A program made the translations under genes and the position numbers. The notes under the pieces are model-generated. The model made no database searches. It was given only the letters and a program-made list of their open reading frames with translations, and was not told the origin of the DNA. From positions 367,859-431,858 of the forward strand of contig CAVPLH010000005.1 in the NCBI GenBank assembly GCA_963705955.1: a stretch of DNA of 64,000 nt, in the 5' to 3' direction. This DNA is from WHSW01 sp963705955. GTDB taxonomy: Bacteria; Actinomycetota; Thermoleophilia; Solirubrobacterales; 70-9. This document shows, piece after piece, positions 1 through 8,543 of the stretch (the first letter of the stretch is position 1; each line of letters opens with the position of its first letter).

Positions 1-1
1 C

Positions 2-130
2 GAGCGTGAGGCTGGCGCGACGCTGCAAGAGATCGCGACCGGGCTCGACCGAGATCAGATCAAGACCGGGCAGGCTGGGAAGCAGTGGTGGCCGTCGACG
101 GTCGCGGCCGTACTGCGGCGGAACGGTTAG
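2..130 (+). CDS. C-terminal end of a serine recombinase (partial)
   Basis: This is the last 42 residues of a protein that begins left of the window; the frame opening at base 2 runs to a TAG at 128-130. The visible part contains the pattern L-x-E-I-A-x-G-L-x 8 residues after a G-A-T, then G-K-x-W-W-P-S-T-V-A-A-V-L-R-R-N-G. This resembles the end of the 'recombinase' domain of large serine integrases and resolvases (a W..S.V..IL.N helix that contacts DNA). The catalytic serine domain is not in the window, so the assignment rests on this tail only. It fits the mobile-element context of the following integrase and excisionase. It could also be a resolvase-like HTH tail of another protein. Confidence 0.45.
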   Translation, partial: EREAGATLQEIATGLDRDQIKTGQAGKQWWPSTVAAVLRRNG

Positions 131-288
131 CCGTTGGAGATGCTGACCACGAACCACGCGACGAGCGCGACAATGATCGGCAACGCCACAAACCAGAAGA
201 CAAGAACGCCGAGCCGGTAGCGGATGTGTTGCAGCTCGTTGAGGATCTGCTGAAGGGTTTGCTCAGAGCCCGTGGCTGGCTCGATCAC
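127..288 (-). CDS. Small single-span membrane protein
   Basis: A 53-residue protein starting at GTG (286-288), with a purine-rich GGAAGACAGG stretch just upstream as ribosome binding site. The N-terminal half is polar and possibly helical (T-L-Q-Q-I-L-N-E-L-Q-H-I-R-Y-R-L). The C-terminal half is a strongly hydrophobic stretch rich in V, F, W, A and I that can cross the membrane once. A longer frame continues upstream to base 546, but its extra N-terminus is arginine/proline-rich and looks like antisense composition, so the short start is preferred. It overlaps the stop of the recombinase fragment by four bases on the opposite strand. I do not recognise a family; small membrane proteins of this shape are common on actinobacterial integrative elements. 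Confidence 0.45.
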   Translation of the reverse strand: MIEPATGSEQTLQQILNELQHIRYRLGVLVFWFVALPIIVALVAWFVVSISNG

Positions 289-731
289 TGGGAGTTCACC
301 TGTCTTCCTCCTCCACTGCCACAGTCTTACACCGCAGGTGGGGTGTGGACGCGAGCGGGCTCTTGGGGGTCGCCGAAGGTGAGCGCCGCATCCCGGGCCC
401 CGAGTCGCCGCGCGAATCGCGGGACGATCGGAAACCTCAGCTCCGAGCTTCCGAACTCCCGCTGGCTGGCTCCGCGGCCGGATCGATTCGTCGGGGCGCG
501 CACGACCACGACTCCCCAACCGTTCGACCGGTCCTTCATCGTGCACGCGCGCGCGTGCGCGCGCGAGGGCACCGGGCCGTGCGCGTACGTTCCGCGAGCC
601 GATCGCGGGGTGGGTGCGGATCTCACAGGCCGCGCAGCGCCGACGACAGCTAAAGTGCAGTCACGTCCTCCAGCGGTCCGCGAAGCCGCCCCGCCACTTG
701 TCCGAACGACCCTCAGCGGGAAGGCTGACAA
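289..731. other. Gene-poor stretch with a 25-bp alternating GC/AC tract
   Basis: No convincing gene is seen here. The one distinctive feature is bases 541-565, an uninterrupted alternating purine-pyrimidine run built of GC and GT/AC steps, which is the kind of sequence that can adopt left-handed Z-DNA and is nearly self-complementary. The stretch precedes the excisionase-like gene and probably holds its promoter. Confidence 0.4.
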
Positions 732-1022
732 GTGCCGCACGACAACACGACCGCGATGAAGTTGGCTCCTGCCATGAAAACTGGGGCGTCGACGCGGCGG
801 GGAGCTTCGGGCGACGACCTCAGAGTCGGCCTCATCGACGCCGACGCAGCCGGTGACCTGCTCGGTGTCCCTAAGACCTGGGTCCTCGCCGAGGCGCGCG
901 CCAACCGCATCCCTCACGTTCGCCTCGGTCGCTACGTCCGCTTCGAGCCCTCCGAGTTGGTGTCCTGGTGGAGGCAGCGCCGCCGGGGTCCGATCGGGGC
1001 ACACGGACCGCAAGGGCGCTAG
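732..1022 (+). CDS. Excisionase-like helix-turn-helix protein
   Basis: A 96-residue protein with a MerR/excisionase-type winged helix in its centre: D-A-D-A-A-G-D-L-L-G-V-P-K-T-W-V-L then R-A-N-R-I-P-H-V-R-L-G-R-Y-V-R-F, ending in an S-E-L-V-S-W-W helix. This is the 'helix-turn-helix domain 17' layout of small DNA-binding proteins that direct phage and plasmid integrases towards excision. GTG at 732 is the longest start; ATG at 756 is an equally good alternative since the first 25 residues are not part of the fold. The gene lies 83 bp upstream of and in the same direction as the tyrosine integrase, the usual xis-int order. It likely controls directionality of that integrase. Confidence 0.75.
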   Translation: MPHDNTTAMKLAPAMKTGASTRRGASGDDLRVGLIDADAAGDLLGVPKTWVLAEARANRIPHVRLGRYVRFEPSELVSWWRQRRRGPIGAHGPQGR

Positions 1023-1105
1023 CTAAAATGACGCAGTCCTCGGAAAAACGCCCCCGCGCGACTGACATCGCCGGGGGCATGGCCCATAAGGAGACCTAAC
1101 CTCCC

Positions 1106-2283
1106 ATGAGCACCACCAACGGTAACCCTCGCCGCTCCTACGGGACCGGCGGCCTCTACGCCCGAGCCGACCGCCACGGCCGCGAGTCGTTCTATGGGAT
1201 CTGGCGCTCGAACGGGCGCAGGGTCAAGCGCCGGATCGGACCCAAGCGCGTCAACGGGTCCGGCGGCGGGCTGACCCGAGCGCAGGCGGAGGCCGAGTTG
1301 CGCCGCCTGATCGCGGCGACGCAGGCGAAGCCGCCCGCCAGCGACCGGCTCTCGGTCGAGCAGGTGGCCGAGCAGTACATCGCGCACGCTGAGCGCCAGG
1401 GGCGGAAGCCGTCGACGCGGGCGAATATCGAGTCCGAGACACGCGTTCACCTTGCTCCGTTCTTTCGGGGCCGACCCTCGACGCCATCGAGCCCGAGGAC
1501 GTGGCCGACCTGGTCGCCGCTTTGGAGGCGAAGGGGCTCGCCGCGAAAACGATCCGCAACGTGATCGCGACCCTCTCGGCGCTGTTCAACTTCGCTATGT
1601 CGCCCCGGCGGCGATGGGCGACCGCGAATCCGTGCTCCGGGGTGGACCTCCCCGCCGTCCTCGAGGCGACGGAGATTCGGTTCCTGACGGTCGAGGAGGT
1701 CGATGCGCTAATCGCGAACGTCCCACCCGGCATGTTCGCCGCGCTCGACCGGGCGATGATCCGCACCGCCGCGATGACCGGGCTGCGCAAGGGTGAGTTG
1801 GTCGCGCTGCGGTGGGCTGACGTGGACTGGCTCGCGGAGCGAATCCGGGTCCGCCGCAACTACGTCCGGGGCGAGTTCGGGACCCCGAAGTCCAAGCGCT
1901 CGACCCGGTCGGTGCCGATGGCGCCCGAGGTCGGCGGCGAGTTGGAGCGGCTGTTCCAGGGGTCGCAGTGGCAGGCCGACGACGATCTGGTCTTTGCTCA
2001 CCCGGCGACCGGGGGGCCGATGCCAAAGGCGAACATCACCCGGCGAATGCGAGCCGCCCTGACGGCGGCACGGCTCGACTCGACCCACCGCTTTCACGAT
2101 TTGAGGCACACGTTCGGGACGCGGATGGCGGCGGCAGGGGTGCCCCTGAGGACGATCCAAGAATGGCTCGGACACCGCGACCTGACGACGACGCAGCGCT
2201 ACGCCGATTACGCCCCGAGCGCCCGTGAGGCCGAGATGGTCGCCGCCGCCTTTGTCGTGGTTCCGTTCGTGGTTCCGTTTTAA
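1106..2283 (+). pseudogene. Tyrosine recombinase/phage integrase with a frameshift
   Basis: The N-terminal part (from ATG 1106, GGAG about 12 bases upstream) carries an Arm-DNA-binding-type region and the start of the SAM-like core-binding domain. Near 1463-1470 the reading frame must change by one missing base (or two extra) to continue into the rest of the core-binding domain (L-D-A-I-E-P-E-D-V-A-D-L-V) and the catalytic domain. The catalytic residues are all visible after the shift: R in T-G-L-R-K-G-E-L, the beta-hairpin K in S-K-R-S-T-R-S, H-D-L-R-H-T-F, G-H-R-D and Y-A-D-Y as nucleophile. With the frame corrected the protein is about 392 residues, normal for the family. It ends 66 bp from the tRNA-like attachment core, as expected for an element integrase. 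The gene is either broken or carries a sequencing indel; this is the only shift in the window that runs in the minus-one direction. Confidence 0.8.
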
Positions 2284-2359
2284 GCGAATCTCAGAGAACA
2301 TGAGATGACCTCACCCGCTTGACAGAGGGCAATATGACCTCAGCGCAGGTCGCGAAGAC

Positions 2360-2381
2360 GGTTCAAATCCGGGCGCCCCGA
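2360..2381 (+). other. Attachment site core: 3' end of a tRNA-Pro gene
   Basis: Reading along the plus strand there is a T-loop (TTCAAAT), the 3' half of a T-stem (CCGGG), a seven-base acceptor strand (CGCCCCG) and discriminator A, with exactly tRNA spacing. An acceptor beginning with C on the 5' side is typical of bacterial tRNA-Pro. The bases before the T-loop do not form the matching T-stem or the rest of a tRNA, so this is only the 3' end. That is what remains when an element integrates into the T-arm of a tRNA gene. The intact tRNA should lie at the other end of the element, left of the window. Confidence 0.55.
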
Positions 2382-2892
2382 TTACACAGTCCCGCTTGCA
2401 CAGCGGGATTCGCCGCGTCCGGGGTCGGGCGAGGTACCAATGAGGTAGCAATCGTGACCGCCGACGGCGAGCTGCACGAGATCGACTGGGTGCTCTCGGA
2501 GAACCTGGCCTGGGCGTTGCGGGTGGAGGGGATCGCGGCGCGAAGCCCAGGCCCCCCACGAAAGCGCCCCCTAAGCCGGCCTGCCGCCTGCGGCTGTTGG
2601 CAGGGCCTGGGTCCAGACGGTGGAATGGAAGCGCGCGTGGCGGCGGCCCGTCCCGCGTGCAGGCCGAAAAAGGTGGGGCGAACCGCCAAGGGGGTCAGCG
2701 GCCCGCCCCAATGCCGGACCGTATCCATCGCGTACCCGATTTGCTCGCCCACCGCTCCAATCGGTCCGCGCGGGGCGACGCAGAACCCCCGCATCGCCTG
2801 AGTTGCAGACCGGCTGACCCGAGGTACCGGGGCGACTCGATCGCCACCCATCTGACTCGACCCGGACCCCTGTTTCATATAGAGAGAAAGCG
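2382..2892. other. Intergenic region without a supported gene
   Basis: This stretch follows the attachment core and precedes a gene on the opposite strand. Open frames exist but show no family features. A hairpin can form around 2578-2608 (GGCCTGCC paired with GGCAGGGCC with one bulge), but no T-run follows it. Otherwise I see nothing. Confidence 0.4.
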
Positions 2893-3555
2893 CTAACCCA
2901 GGAGATCGAGGACACCCTTGGTTGCGAAGTAAGCGCCGACCACGCTGAAGACGAGGGTCAGGCCCGCGCGCTGATGGTTCAGCATCGAAGCTGATATCCG
3001 GCCGATCACGGCGCGGGCGGTGTCGGGGCGGCGGATGCTTGCGACGAGCGCGCAGAACGGGATCGCCAGCCAAATCGCATCGAAGACGAGCACCGCGACG
3101 AGTCCGCCGGCCAAAGCCGGGTCGCTGTCGGCGATCGCGTTCAGGCCGAGCAGATAGAGCAGCCCGGGAAGATGAGTAGCGACGCCGGCCGCGGCCGCTA
3201 CCCGCAGCGACGGGTTGCGCAGCCGTCGGGTCACGCGTGAGTCACCTTTTGAATGCCCGATCCGCGAGACACCTTGCACTCGACCGGTGGCGATGCCCGC
3301 GGCGAAGCCCAGCGCCGCGGCGCCGCCCGCGAGCTCGATCACCCCGTTCACGGTCGAAGTACCGGGCTCCCGTCCGACTCCGTGCAGGACGAGCACCACG
3401 ATCGCACCGCTGATTGCGCTGATCGCAAGGCCGGCGACCGTGTAAGCCGCCAGCGGCCGCCGGGGCGTCGACGACGAAAGCAGCGCATAGACCGCGGCAA
3501 GGGCGGTGGGACGGAATGCGCAAACCACCGCCAGGGCGAGCGCTTCGAGGCTCAC
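2893..3555 (-). CDS. GAP-family (LysE-like) integral membrane protein
   Basis: A 220-residue polytopic membrane protein starting at ATG with six hydrophobic segments. The N-terminus (S-L-E-A-L-A-L-A-V-V-C-A-F-R-P-T-A) and the central loop with G-H-S-K-G-D-S match the pattern of the GAP/Sap family, named after mycobacterial glycolipid-addressing proteins and belonging to the LysE exporter superfamily. These proteins are thought to help move lipids or small solutes across the membrane; the substrate here is unknown. The last segment ends in Y-F-A-T-K-G-V-L-D-L-L-G, a common end for the family. It stands alone downstream of the integrated element. Confidence 0.75.
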   Translation of the reverse strand: MSLEALALAVVCAFRPTALAAVYALLSSSTPRRPLAAYTVAGLAISAISGAIVVLVLHGVGREPGTSTVNGVIELAGGAAALGFAAGIATGRVQGVSRIGHSKGDSRVTRRLRNPSLRVAAAAGVATHLPGLLYLLGLNAIADSDPALAGGLVAVLVFDAIWLAIPFCALVASIRRPDTARAVIGRISASMLNHQRAGLTLVFSVVGAYFATKGVLDLLG

Positions 3556-3682
3556 GGCTCAGCGGGTTCCCGAATACACATCGTGAGCAACGATGACGAA
3601 GGCGTCAGAGCACGGGGCCCGGGGGCGCTGTGCCGGCACCGGTACTCCTGCATCGGGACGTCGCCGGCGGCCGGCGCCGCCA

Positions 3683-3799
3683 TCACGGGGTCGACGATTC
3701 GCCTAGCAGCTCGTCCTCGGCCAACCGCGCGACCGCCGCCGGCGGCGGGAGGCTGGTCAGATCACAGGAAGCTCCGAACAGAACCATGCGCTCGATCAT
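3683..3799 (-). CDS. Possible 38-residue protein coupled to the lactonase gene
   Basis: Its ATG (3797-3799) overlaps the TGA of the SMP-30-like gene upstream as ATGA, the arrangement of translational coupling. The product starts M-I-E-R-M-V-L-F-G and is otherwise unremarkable, with one Cys and a proline patch. No family is recognised. The overlap is the only argument for it being real; chance occurrence is quite possible. Confidence 0.25.
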   Translation of the reverse strand: MIERMVLFGASCDLTSLPPPAAVARLAEDELLGESSTP

Positions 3800-4698
3800 G
3801 GTGTGATGCCTTTCTCGGTTCGTCGTGGGAGGTCTGCGAAGCGTGGCGAGGGCAGGCCCGTGACCCCGGGCCGGCAACGAAAGATCGCGCCCGCCTGCGG
3901 CTCGTCGCCAGGCCGCTCGCAGTCGACCCATGACGTCGTGATGTACAGGTCGCCGCCGTCGCCGCCGCCGAAGGCCACGGAGGTGGGATTCGAGGTCGGC
4001 AGCTCTACGACGTCGTCGAGCGTGCCGTCCGCCCGGTAGCGGTGGACCGCCCCGGCTCGTCCCAGTGCCACCCACAGCATGCCGTCACCGTCGACGGTCA
4101 TGCCATCCGGCCAGAGCTGGTCGCGGCTGAGGTCGAGGAACCGCCGGCGACCGCTGAGCGCACCGGTCGCAGCGTCCAGGTCGAACATGTCGACGACGCA
4201 GAGGCCCGTGTCGGCGAGGTAGAGCCGCCCGCGCGGCTCATCGAACGCCGGCCCGTTGGGGATGGTCAGACCGTCGACGACACGGGTCGCCCGCCCCTCG
4301 TCGACCCGATAGAGCGCCCCGTTTCGCGGGCGCTTGTCGAAGGCCATCGTGCCGACCCAGGCGCGTCCGCCACCGTCGACCTTGATGTCGTTGGCGCGGT
4401 TCTCGGGCCTCTCCTGCTCGATCGGGATTCGCAGATCCAACTTGCCCGTCCTGCGGTCGAGCACCGCGAGGCCCTCCGGGCTTGCCACCACCGGCTCGCC
4501 CGTCGCGCCGAGCACCACGCCACCCGGCTGCCCGGCGGTGCTCCAGGAGCTGTGCTCAGAGGACTCCGGATCAAAGCAATGCACCCGCTCTCCTGTGATG
4601 TCCACCCACCACAGGCGGACGGTCGCGGCATCCCAAATCGGACCCTCGCCGTGCTGCGCCCGCACGCTCAACGCGACCTCGACTGCCGTATCGCCCAC
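3796..4698 (-). CDS. SMP-30/gluconolactonase family protein
   Basis: A 300-residue six-bladed beta-propeller of the SMP-30/gluconolaconase/LRE family, which hydrolyses sugar lactones and related esters using one divalent metal. The metal ligands expected in the family are all present: Glu in the opening G-E-G-P-I-W, Asn in R-A-N-D-I-K-V-D, Asn in I-P-N-G-P-A-F and Asp in W-P-D-G-M-T-V-D. The length is standard and there is no signal peptide, so the enzyme is cytoplasmic. It starts at GTG 4698, about 100 bp from the divergent flavoprotein gene, so the two may share a promoter region. The precise substrate cannot be read from sequence. Confidence 0.88.
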   Translation of the reverse strand: MGDTAVEVALSVRAQHGEGPIWDAATVRLWWVDITGERVHCFDPESSEHSSWSTAGQPGGVVLGATGEPVVASPEGLAVLDRRTGKLDLRIPIEQERPENRANDIKVDGGGRAWVGTMAFDKRPRNGALYRVDEGRATRVVDGLTIPNGPAFDEPRGRLYLADTGLCVVDMFDLDAATGALSGRRRFLDLSRDQLWPDGMTVDGDGMLWVALGRAGAVHRYRADGTLDDVVELPTSNPTSVAFGGGDGGDLYITTSWVDCERPGDEPQAGAIFRCRPGVTGLPSPRFADLPRRTEKGITP

Positions 4699-4796
4699 GC
4701 CGCGGGCCCCCTTTACCCGGTGCCTGCGAGACGCCCGGACCCACGAGGCCGGCCAGGAGGTGCGACGCTACGAACCTGCCCACTGATGACCTCGAT

Positions 4797-6230
4797 GTGA
4801 CCGTGATCGGCGCCGGGCCCGCTGGCGTCGTCGCTGCGTTGCGTGCGGCGCGACTCGGAGCTCGAACGGCCCTCGTCACGCGCGACGAGCTCGGGGGAAT
4901 GGCCGCCAACGACGGGCCGGTGCCGGTGCGGACCTTGGCCCACGCGGCGCGCCTGATGCGGGAGGCGAGGCAACTCGGACGCTACGGGATCAGCGCCGGC
5001 GAACCCAAGCTCGACTATCGGCGTCTGCTGGCACGCGTGCGCGAGGTGACGGGCGACGTGCGCGCCCACGCGCTCTTGCGCGACGAGCTCGAACACGCCG
5101 GCGTGACCCTCTACGAACACGCTGGAACCGCGCGGTTCGTCGAGCCGCACGTGATCGAGAGCGATAACGGACCGCGACTGCGAGCCGCAAACATCATCCT
5201 GTGCACCGGCGGCGTGTCGCGGCAGCTCCCCGTGCCCGGCTTCGAGCTGACCTGCACCCACAGCGACGCGTGGCGCCTCGAATCGGCTCCCGACTCGCTG
5301 CTGGTGATCGGCGCCGGTGCGACCGGGGTTCAAGTCGCCTCGATCTTCAACGCCTTCGGATCGCGGGTCACCCTGTTCGAGGCCGCCCCCCGCATCCTCA
5401 TGAGCGAGGACGAGCAGGTGTCGGGAGCGATGAGCACGGCGCTGCAGACTTCCGGCGTCCGTGTCCTCGAGGGCGCCGGAACGATCGAGCGCTTCGAGCC
5501 ATCTCCCGCCGGAGTGCGACTCGTCTATTCCCGACGCGATGCAGCGGTACAAATCGACGCGACCCTGGTGGTGGTCGCCGTCGGGTGGGTCGCGAACATC
5601 GGCCCCCTCGACCTCCCGGTCGCCGGCGTCGAGACCGACCCCCGCGGCTACATAAAGGTCGATTCCCAGCTCCGCACGACCGCCCGAGGCATCTACGCCG
5701 CCGGGGATGTCACCGGTCACCTCATGGTCGTGCACGAGGCAGCGCGCGAGGCCTACCTCGCAGCCACCAACGCCACCGTCGGAAGGACCGAGGTTCTCCC
5801 CGCGGAGGTAAGCCCTCTGGGCAGCTTCACCGACCCCGAATACGCCTCTGTCGGGCTCACTGAGGCGACCGCTCGCGAGACCCACGACGTGGTCGTGGGG
5901 GAAGAGGGCTTCGAGTCGATGCCGCGCCCGATCATCGACGGTCGCCCAACGGGGTTCTGCAAGCTCGTCGCCGACCGCGAGGAGCACAACATCCTCGGCT
6001 GTCACATCGTCGGTGAGCGGGCCGTCGAACTCGCCCAGCTGGCAGCGCTCGCGGTCGCGTCGGGGACGAAGGTCGAGCAGCTCGCACTGGTTCCTTTCTC
6101 GTTCCCCACCTACGCCAACGCGCTCGGACGCGCCGCGGTCAGAGCCGCGCGTCAGCTCGACTCTCGCTCGAGCTGGGCCGACGAAGAAATGGCATGGGAC
6201 TCCGGTATCGCCGTCGCCCTCGATGATTGA
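4797..6230 (+). CDS. FAD-dependent pyridine nucleotide-disulfide oxidoreductase-like protein lacking redox cysteines
   Basis: A 477-residue flavoprotein with the full architecture of the lipoamide dehydrogenase/mercuric reductase family: an FAD-binding G-A-G-P-A-G at the N-terminus, an NAD(P)-binding G-A-G-A-T-G in the middle, the second FAD motif G-I-Y-A-A-G-D-V, and a C-terminal dimerisation domain. The redox-active C-x4-C that normally follows the first beta-alpha-beta unit is replaced by G-G-M-A-A-N-D-G-P-V-P, with no Cys. The C-terminal catalytic H-P-T-x2-E is replaced by S-F-P-T-Y-A-N. It therefore cannot perform disulfide chemistry and is more likely a diaphorase, transhydrogenase or quinone reductase. 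GTG 4797 puts the FAD fold at the very start; an in-frame extension of a few residues upstream (nearer a GGAGG at about 4757) is possible. Confidence 0.85.
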   Translation: MTVIGAGPAGVVAALRAARLGARTALVTRDELGGMAANDGPVPVRTLAHAARLMREARQLGRYGISAGEPKLDYRRLLARVREVTGDVRAHALLRDELEHAGVTLYEHAGTARFVEPHVIESDNGPRLRAANIILCTGGVSRQLPVPGFELTCTHSDAWRLESAPDSLLVIGAGATGVQVASIFNAFGSRVTLFEAAPRILMSEDEQVSGAMSTALQTSGVRVLEGAGTIERFEPSPAGVRLVYSRRDAAVQIDATLVVVAVGWVANIGPLDLPVAGVETDPRGYIKVDSQLRTTARGIYAAGDVTGHLMVVHEAAREAYLAATNATVGRTEVLPAEVSPLGSFTDPEYASVGLTEATARETHDVVVGEEGFESMPRPIIDGRPTGFCKLVADREEHNILGCHIVGERAVELAQLAALAVASGTKVEQLALVPFSFPTYANALGRAAVRAARQLDSRSSWADEEMAWDSGIAVALDD

Positions 6231-6387
6231 GGCACGTTCGCTCATGGCACGCGACCGCGGTTTCGACTCGCGGGGTCGCTCCCGCATCTTCGCCTGGAGG
6301 CAGCGGGTCCTCGATCACCCGGTTCTCCAGCATCCTCGGCCGCAGCCTACGGCCCGTCCCAAGCCCGTCATCGTCCGAAACGGGTGA

Positions 6388-6660
6388 TTCGAGCTGGCCC
6401 ATGTCACCCGCGTCGCGAGCCCGGTGACGGCCGAAGCCCGGCTCGGCGCCCTGCTCCACGACGTCGTGGAGCGGTCCTCGATCACGGTCGAGGACCTGAT
6501 CGTTCGCCGGGCTTCTCGGGACGGAGGCTGGGGCGGTGCGCATCCTCCCCCGCGACGCGGCCGAGGACTCGGAGCCGTCATATTTCGCCCCCGTGAACGA
6601 GATGCCGTGGCTACGAGGTCGAGGCCGCGTTCGAGCGGTTCGACCGATGACGAGGTAGGG
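6388..6660 (+). pseudogene. Remnant resembling an HD-domain (RelA/SpoT-like) protein
   Basis: Bases 6388-6500 read L-A-H-V-T-R-V-A then A-R-L-G-A-L-L-H-D-V-V-E-R-S-S-I-T-V-E-D-L, which strongly resembles the H..RVA...A.L.HDVVEDT..T..DL stretch of bacterial HD phosphohydrolases. No start precedes it (TGA at 6385-6387) and the frame loses its resemblance after about 6510. The remainder seems to continue in another frame to a TAG near 6660. I interpret it as a decayed fragment; a chance match cannot be excluded. Confidence 0.3.
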
Positions 6661-6712
6661 CGCATGCGAAGAGCGACCGACGCGTTGGTCGGCCCAGCTC
6701 CTGGGGTCTGAC

Positions 6713-8423
6713 ATGAAGTGGCCGATCCTTGCCGTCCTCGGCGGCCGCGCAGTTCCTGATGGTCCTCGACCAGGCGGTGATGAACGTCGCGATCTCGCAG
6801 CTGGTCAAGGACTTCGACACGACGGTGACGACGATTCAGATGGTGATCGCGCTGTACGCGCTCGTGATGGCAGCGCTGATGGTCACGGGCGCCAAGCTCG
6901 GCGACATCTGGGGCCGGAAAAGAGTCTTCGCGATTGGCCTCGTGATCTACGCATCGGGATCGGCGCTCACCGCGGCCTCGTGGAGCGTGCCGACGCTGAT
7001 GCTGGGCTGGTCGGTCCTCGAGGGGATCGGGGCGGCGATGGTGCTGCCGGCGCTGGTCGCCCTCGTTGCGGGCAACTACGCCGGCTCCCAGAGGGCGATC
7101 GCCTATGGAGTACTCGGGGGCGTCGCCGGAGCCGGGATCGCGGTTGGGCCGATTCTCGGCGGGTGGGCGACGACCGAACTCACCTGGCGAGTCGTCTTCG
7201 TCGGCGAGGTGGTGGTCGCGGCGCTGATCCTCTTCGGGACCAGGTACCTGAGCGAGCCCGAGAGCGAAGGGAGTCCGCCCCGGCTGGATTGGGTCGGCTC
7301 GGTCCTCGCCGCTCTCGGGATGGCGACGGTAGTGATCGGCGTCCTGCAGGCGAGCAACTGGGGCTGGCTGCGGCCGCTCAACTCGCCGGTCGAGCCGTTC
7401 GGGTTCTCGCTGACGCCCTTCGTGATCGCGGCGGGCCTGCTCATCCTCGCGGGGTTTCGCTCCTGGGAGCGCCGCCGCGAGAAGCAGGGATCCGATCCTC
7501 TGGTCCACTTCCGCCTGTTCGGGATCGGCAGGTTCCGCGGCGCCCTTTCGATGCTGTTGGCTCAGAACTTGATCCTGATGGGGATCTTCTTCACCGTGCC
7601 CCTCTACCTCCAGGTCGTGCAAGGGCTCGACGCGCTCGAGACCGGCGTGCGAATGCTCCCCGCTTCGCTCGGGCTGTTCGTCGCCGCGCTCGGCGGCTCG
7701 GCGCTTTCGTCACGCTTCGCGCCCCGGCCGATCGTGCGCGTCGGCCTGGTGGTCACGTTCCTATCAACGCTGTTGCTGCTTGGCGTTGTCGAGCCCGAGC
7801 TCGACACCACCAGCTTTCTGATCGCGATGGGCGTGCTGGGGATCGGGATGGGTCTGGTCATCTCCCAGCTCGGAAACGTCGCCCAATCGTCGGTGACGGA
7901 CGCTGATCGAAGCGAGGCGGGCGGCGTCCAGAACACCGCGCAGCAGCTCGGCTCTTCGCTCGGCACGGCGCTGCTCGGCGCCGTCGTCATCACCGGCCTG
8001 ATCACCGCCTTTACGAGCAACATCGCCTCCGATCCGCGGGTCTCAGCCGAGGCCCAGCAGCAGGTCCAGACGACGATCGCCAGCGGGGTCAGCTTCATTT
8101 CCTCGGACGAGGTCCGGACGGCGGCAACCGACGCCGGCGCCGAGCCCGAGGAGGTCGACGCCCTGGTCCAGAGCTACGAGGACGCCCAGCTCAACGCCCT
8201 GAAGACGGCCTTCCTGTTCGCGGGATTCATCGTGCTCGCCTCATTTTGGGGCACGCGCCGCATCCCCGCCGAGCGTCTGGTCACGGATTCATCGGCTGAG
8301 CCTGGCGTGCTCGACGCCAGAGTTGAGCTGATCGCGGCGGCGAGTCGCGTCGGGCGTCAGCTTCCCAGCACCTTCGCCTTCTCGCTCGCGAACTCCTCAT
8401 CGGTGAGCACGCCTTGTTCGTGA
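6713..8423 (+). CDS. MFS drug efflux transporter, DHA2 (EmrB/QacA) family
   Basis: A 14-span major facilitator superfamily exporter driven by proton exchange. Motif A in the loop after helix 2 is visible as G-A-K-L-G-D-I-W-G-R-K-R, and helix 1 carries L-D-Q-A-V-M-N-V-A. The first residues (M-K-W-P-I-L-A-V-L from ATG 6713) are in a different frame from the rest; removing one base near 6740 gives a normal N-terminus running into A-A-A-Q-F-L-M-V-L-D. If the shift is real, translation would have to start at TTG 6729 or ATG 6759. The last 40 residues have no transmembrane character and are read from DNA that on the other strand encodes a SHOCT motif, so the true end may lie earlier. The substrate is unknown. 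Confidence 0.85.
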
Positions 8424-8452
8424 AGCTGACCGAGCTCCTTGAGTCGGTCCAT
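8357..8452 (-). CDS. SHOCT-motif mini-protein antisense to the MFS tail
   Basis: A 31-residue frame from ATG 8450-8452 (possible GTG at 8473-8475 gives 39 residues). It reads M-D-R-L-K-E-L-G-Q-L-H-E-Q-G-V-L-T-D-E-E then F-A-S-E-K-A-K-V-L-G-S, which is an almost complete SHOCT domain (short C-terminal helical motif, usually L..L..L...GILT..EF...K..LL). SHOCT is normally the tail of a longer membrane or phospholipase-like protein, and a second copy sits in the gene at 9377. Here no longer N-terminal partner is evident, so this may be a free SHOCT peptide or the remnant of a lost gene. It overlaps the 3' end of the MFS gene by about 67 bases in antisense. Confidence 0.45.
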   Translation of the reverse strand: MDRLKELGQLHEQGVLTDEEFASEKAKVLGS

Positions 8453-8543
8453 GGTGTCGGCAGTGAGGACCACCCGACGCCGCTGGAGCAGCGTCGGTCG
8501 GCTCAGACTCCGGCGCGCTGTCCTGCTGCACTGGCCGTGATCG

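Noticed and set aside
2319..2801. 160-residue open frame after the attachment site
   Set aside because: It starts inside the tRNA-like remnant and becomes Pro/Arg-rich without motifs; no ribosome binding site of note.
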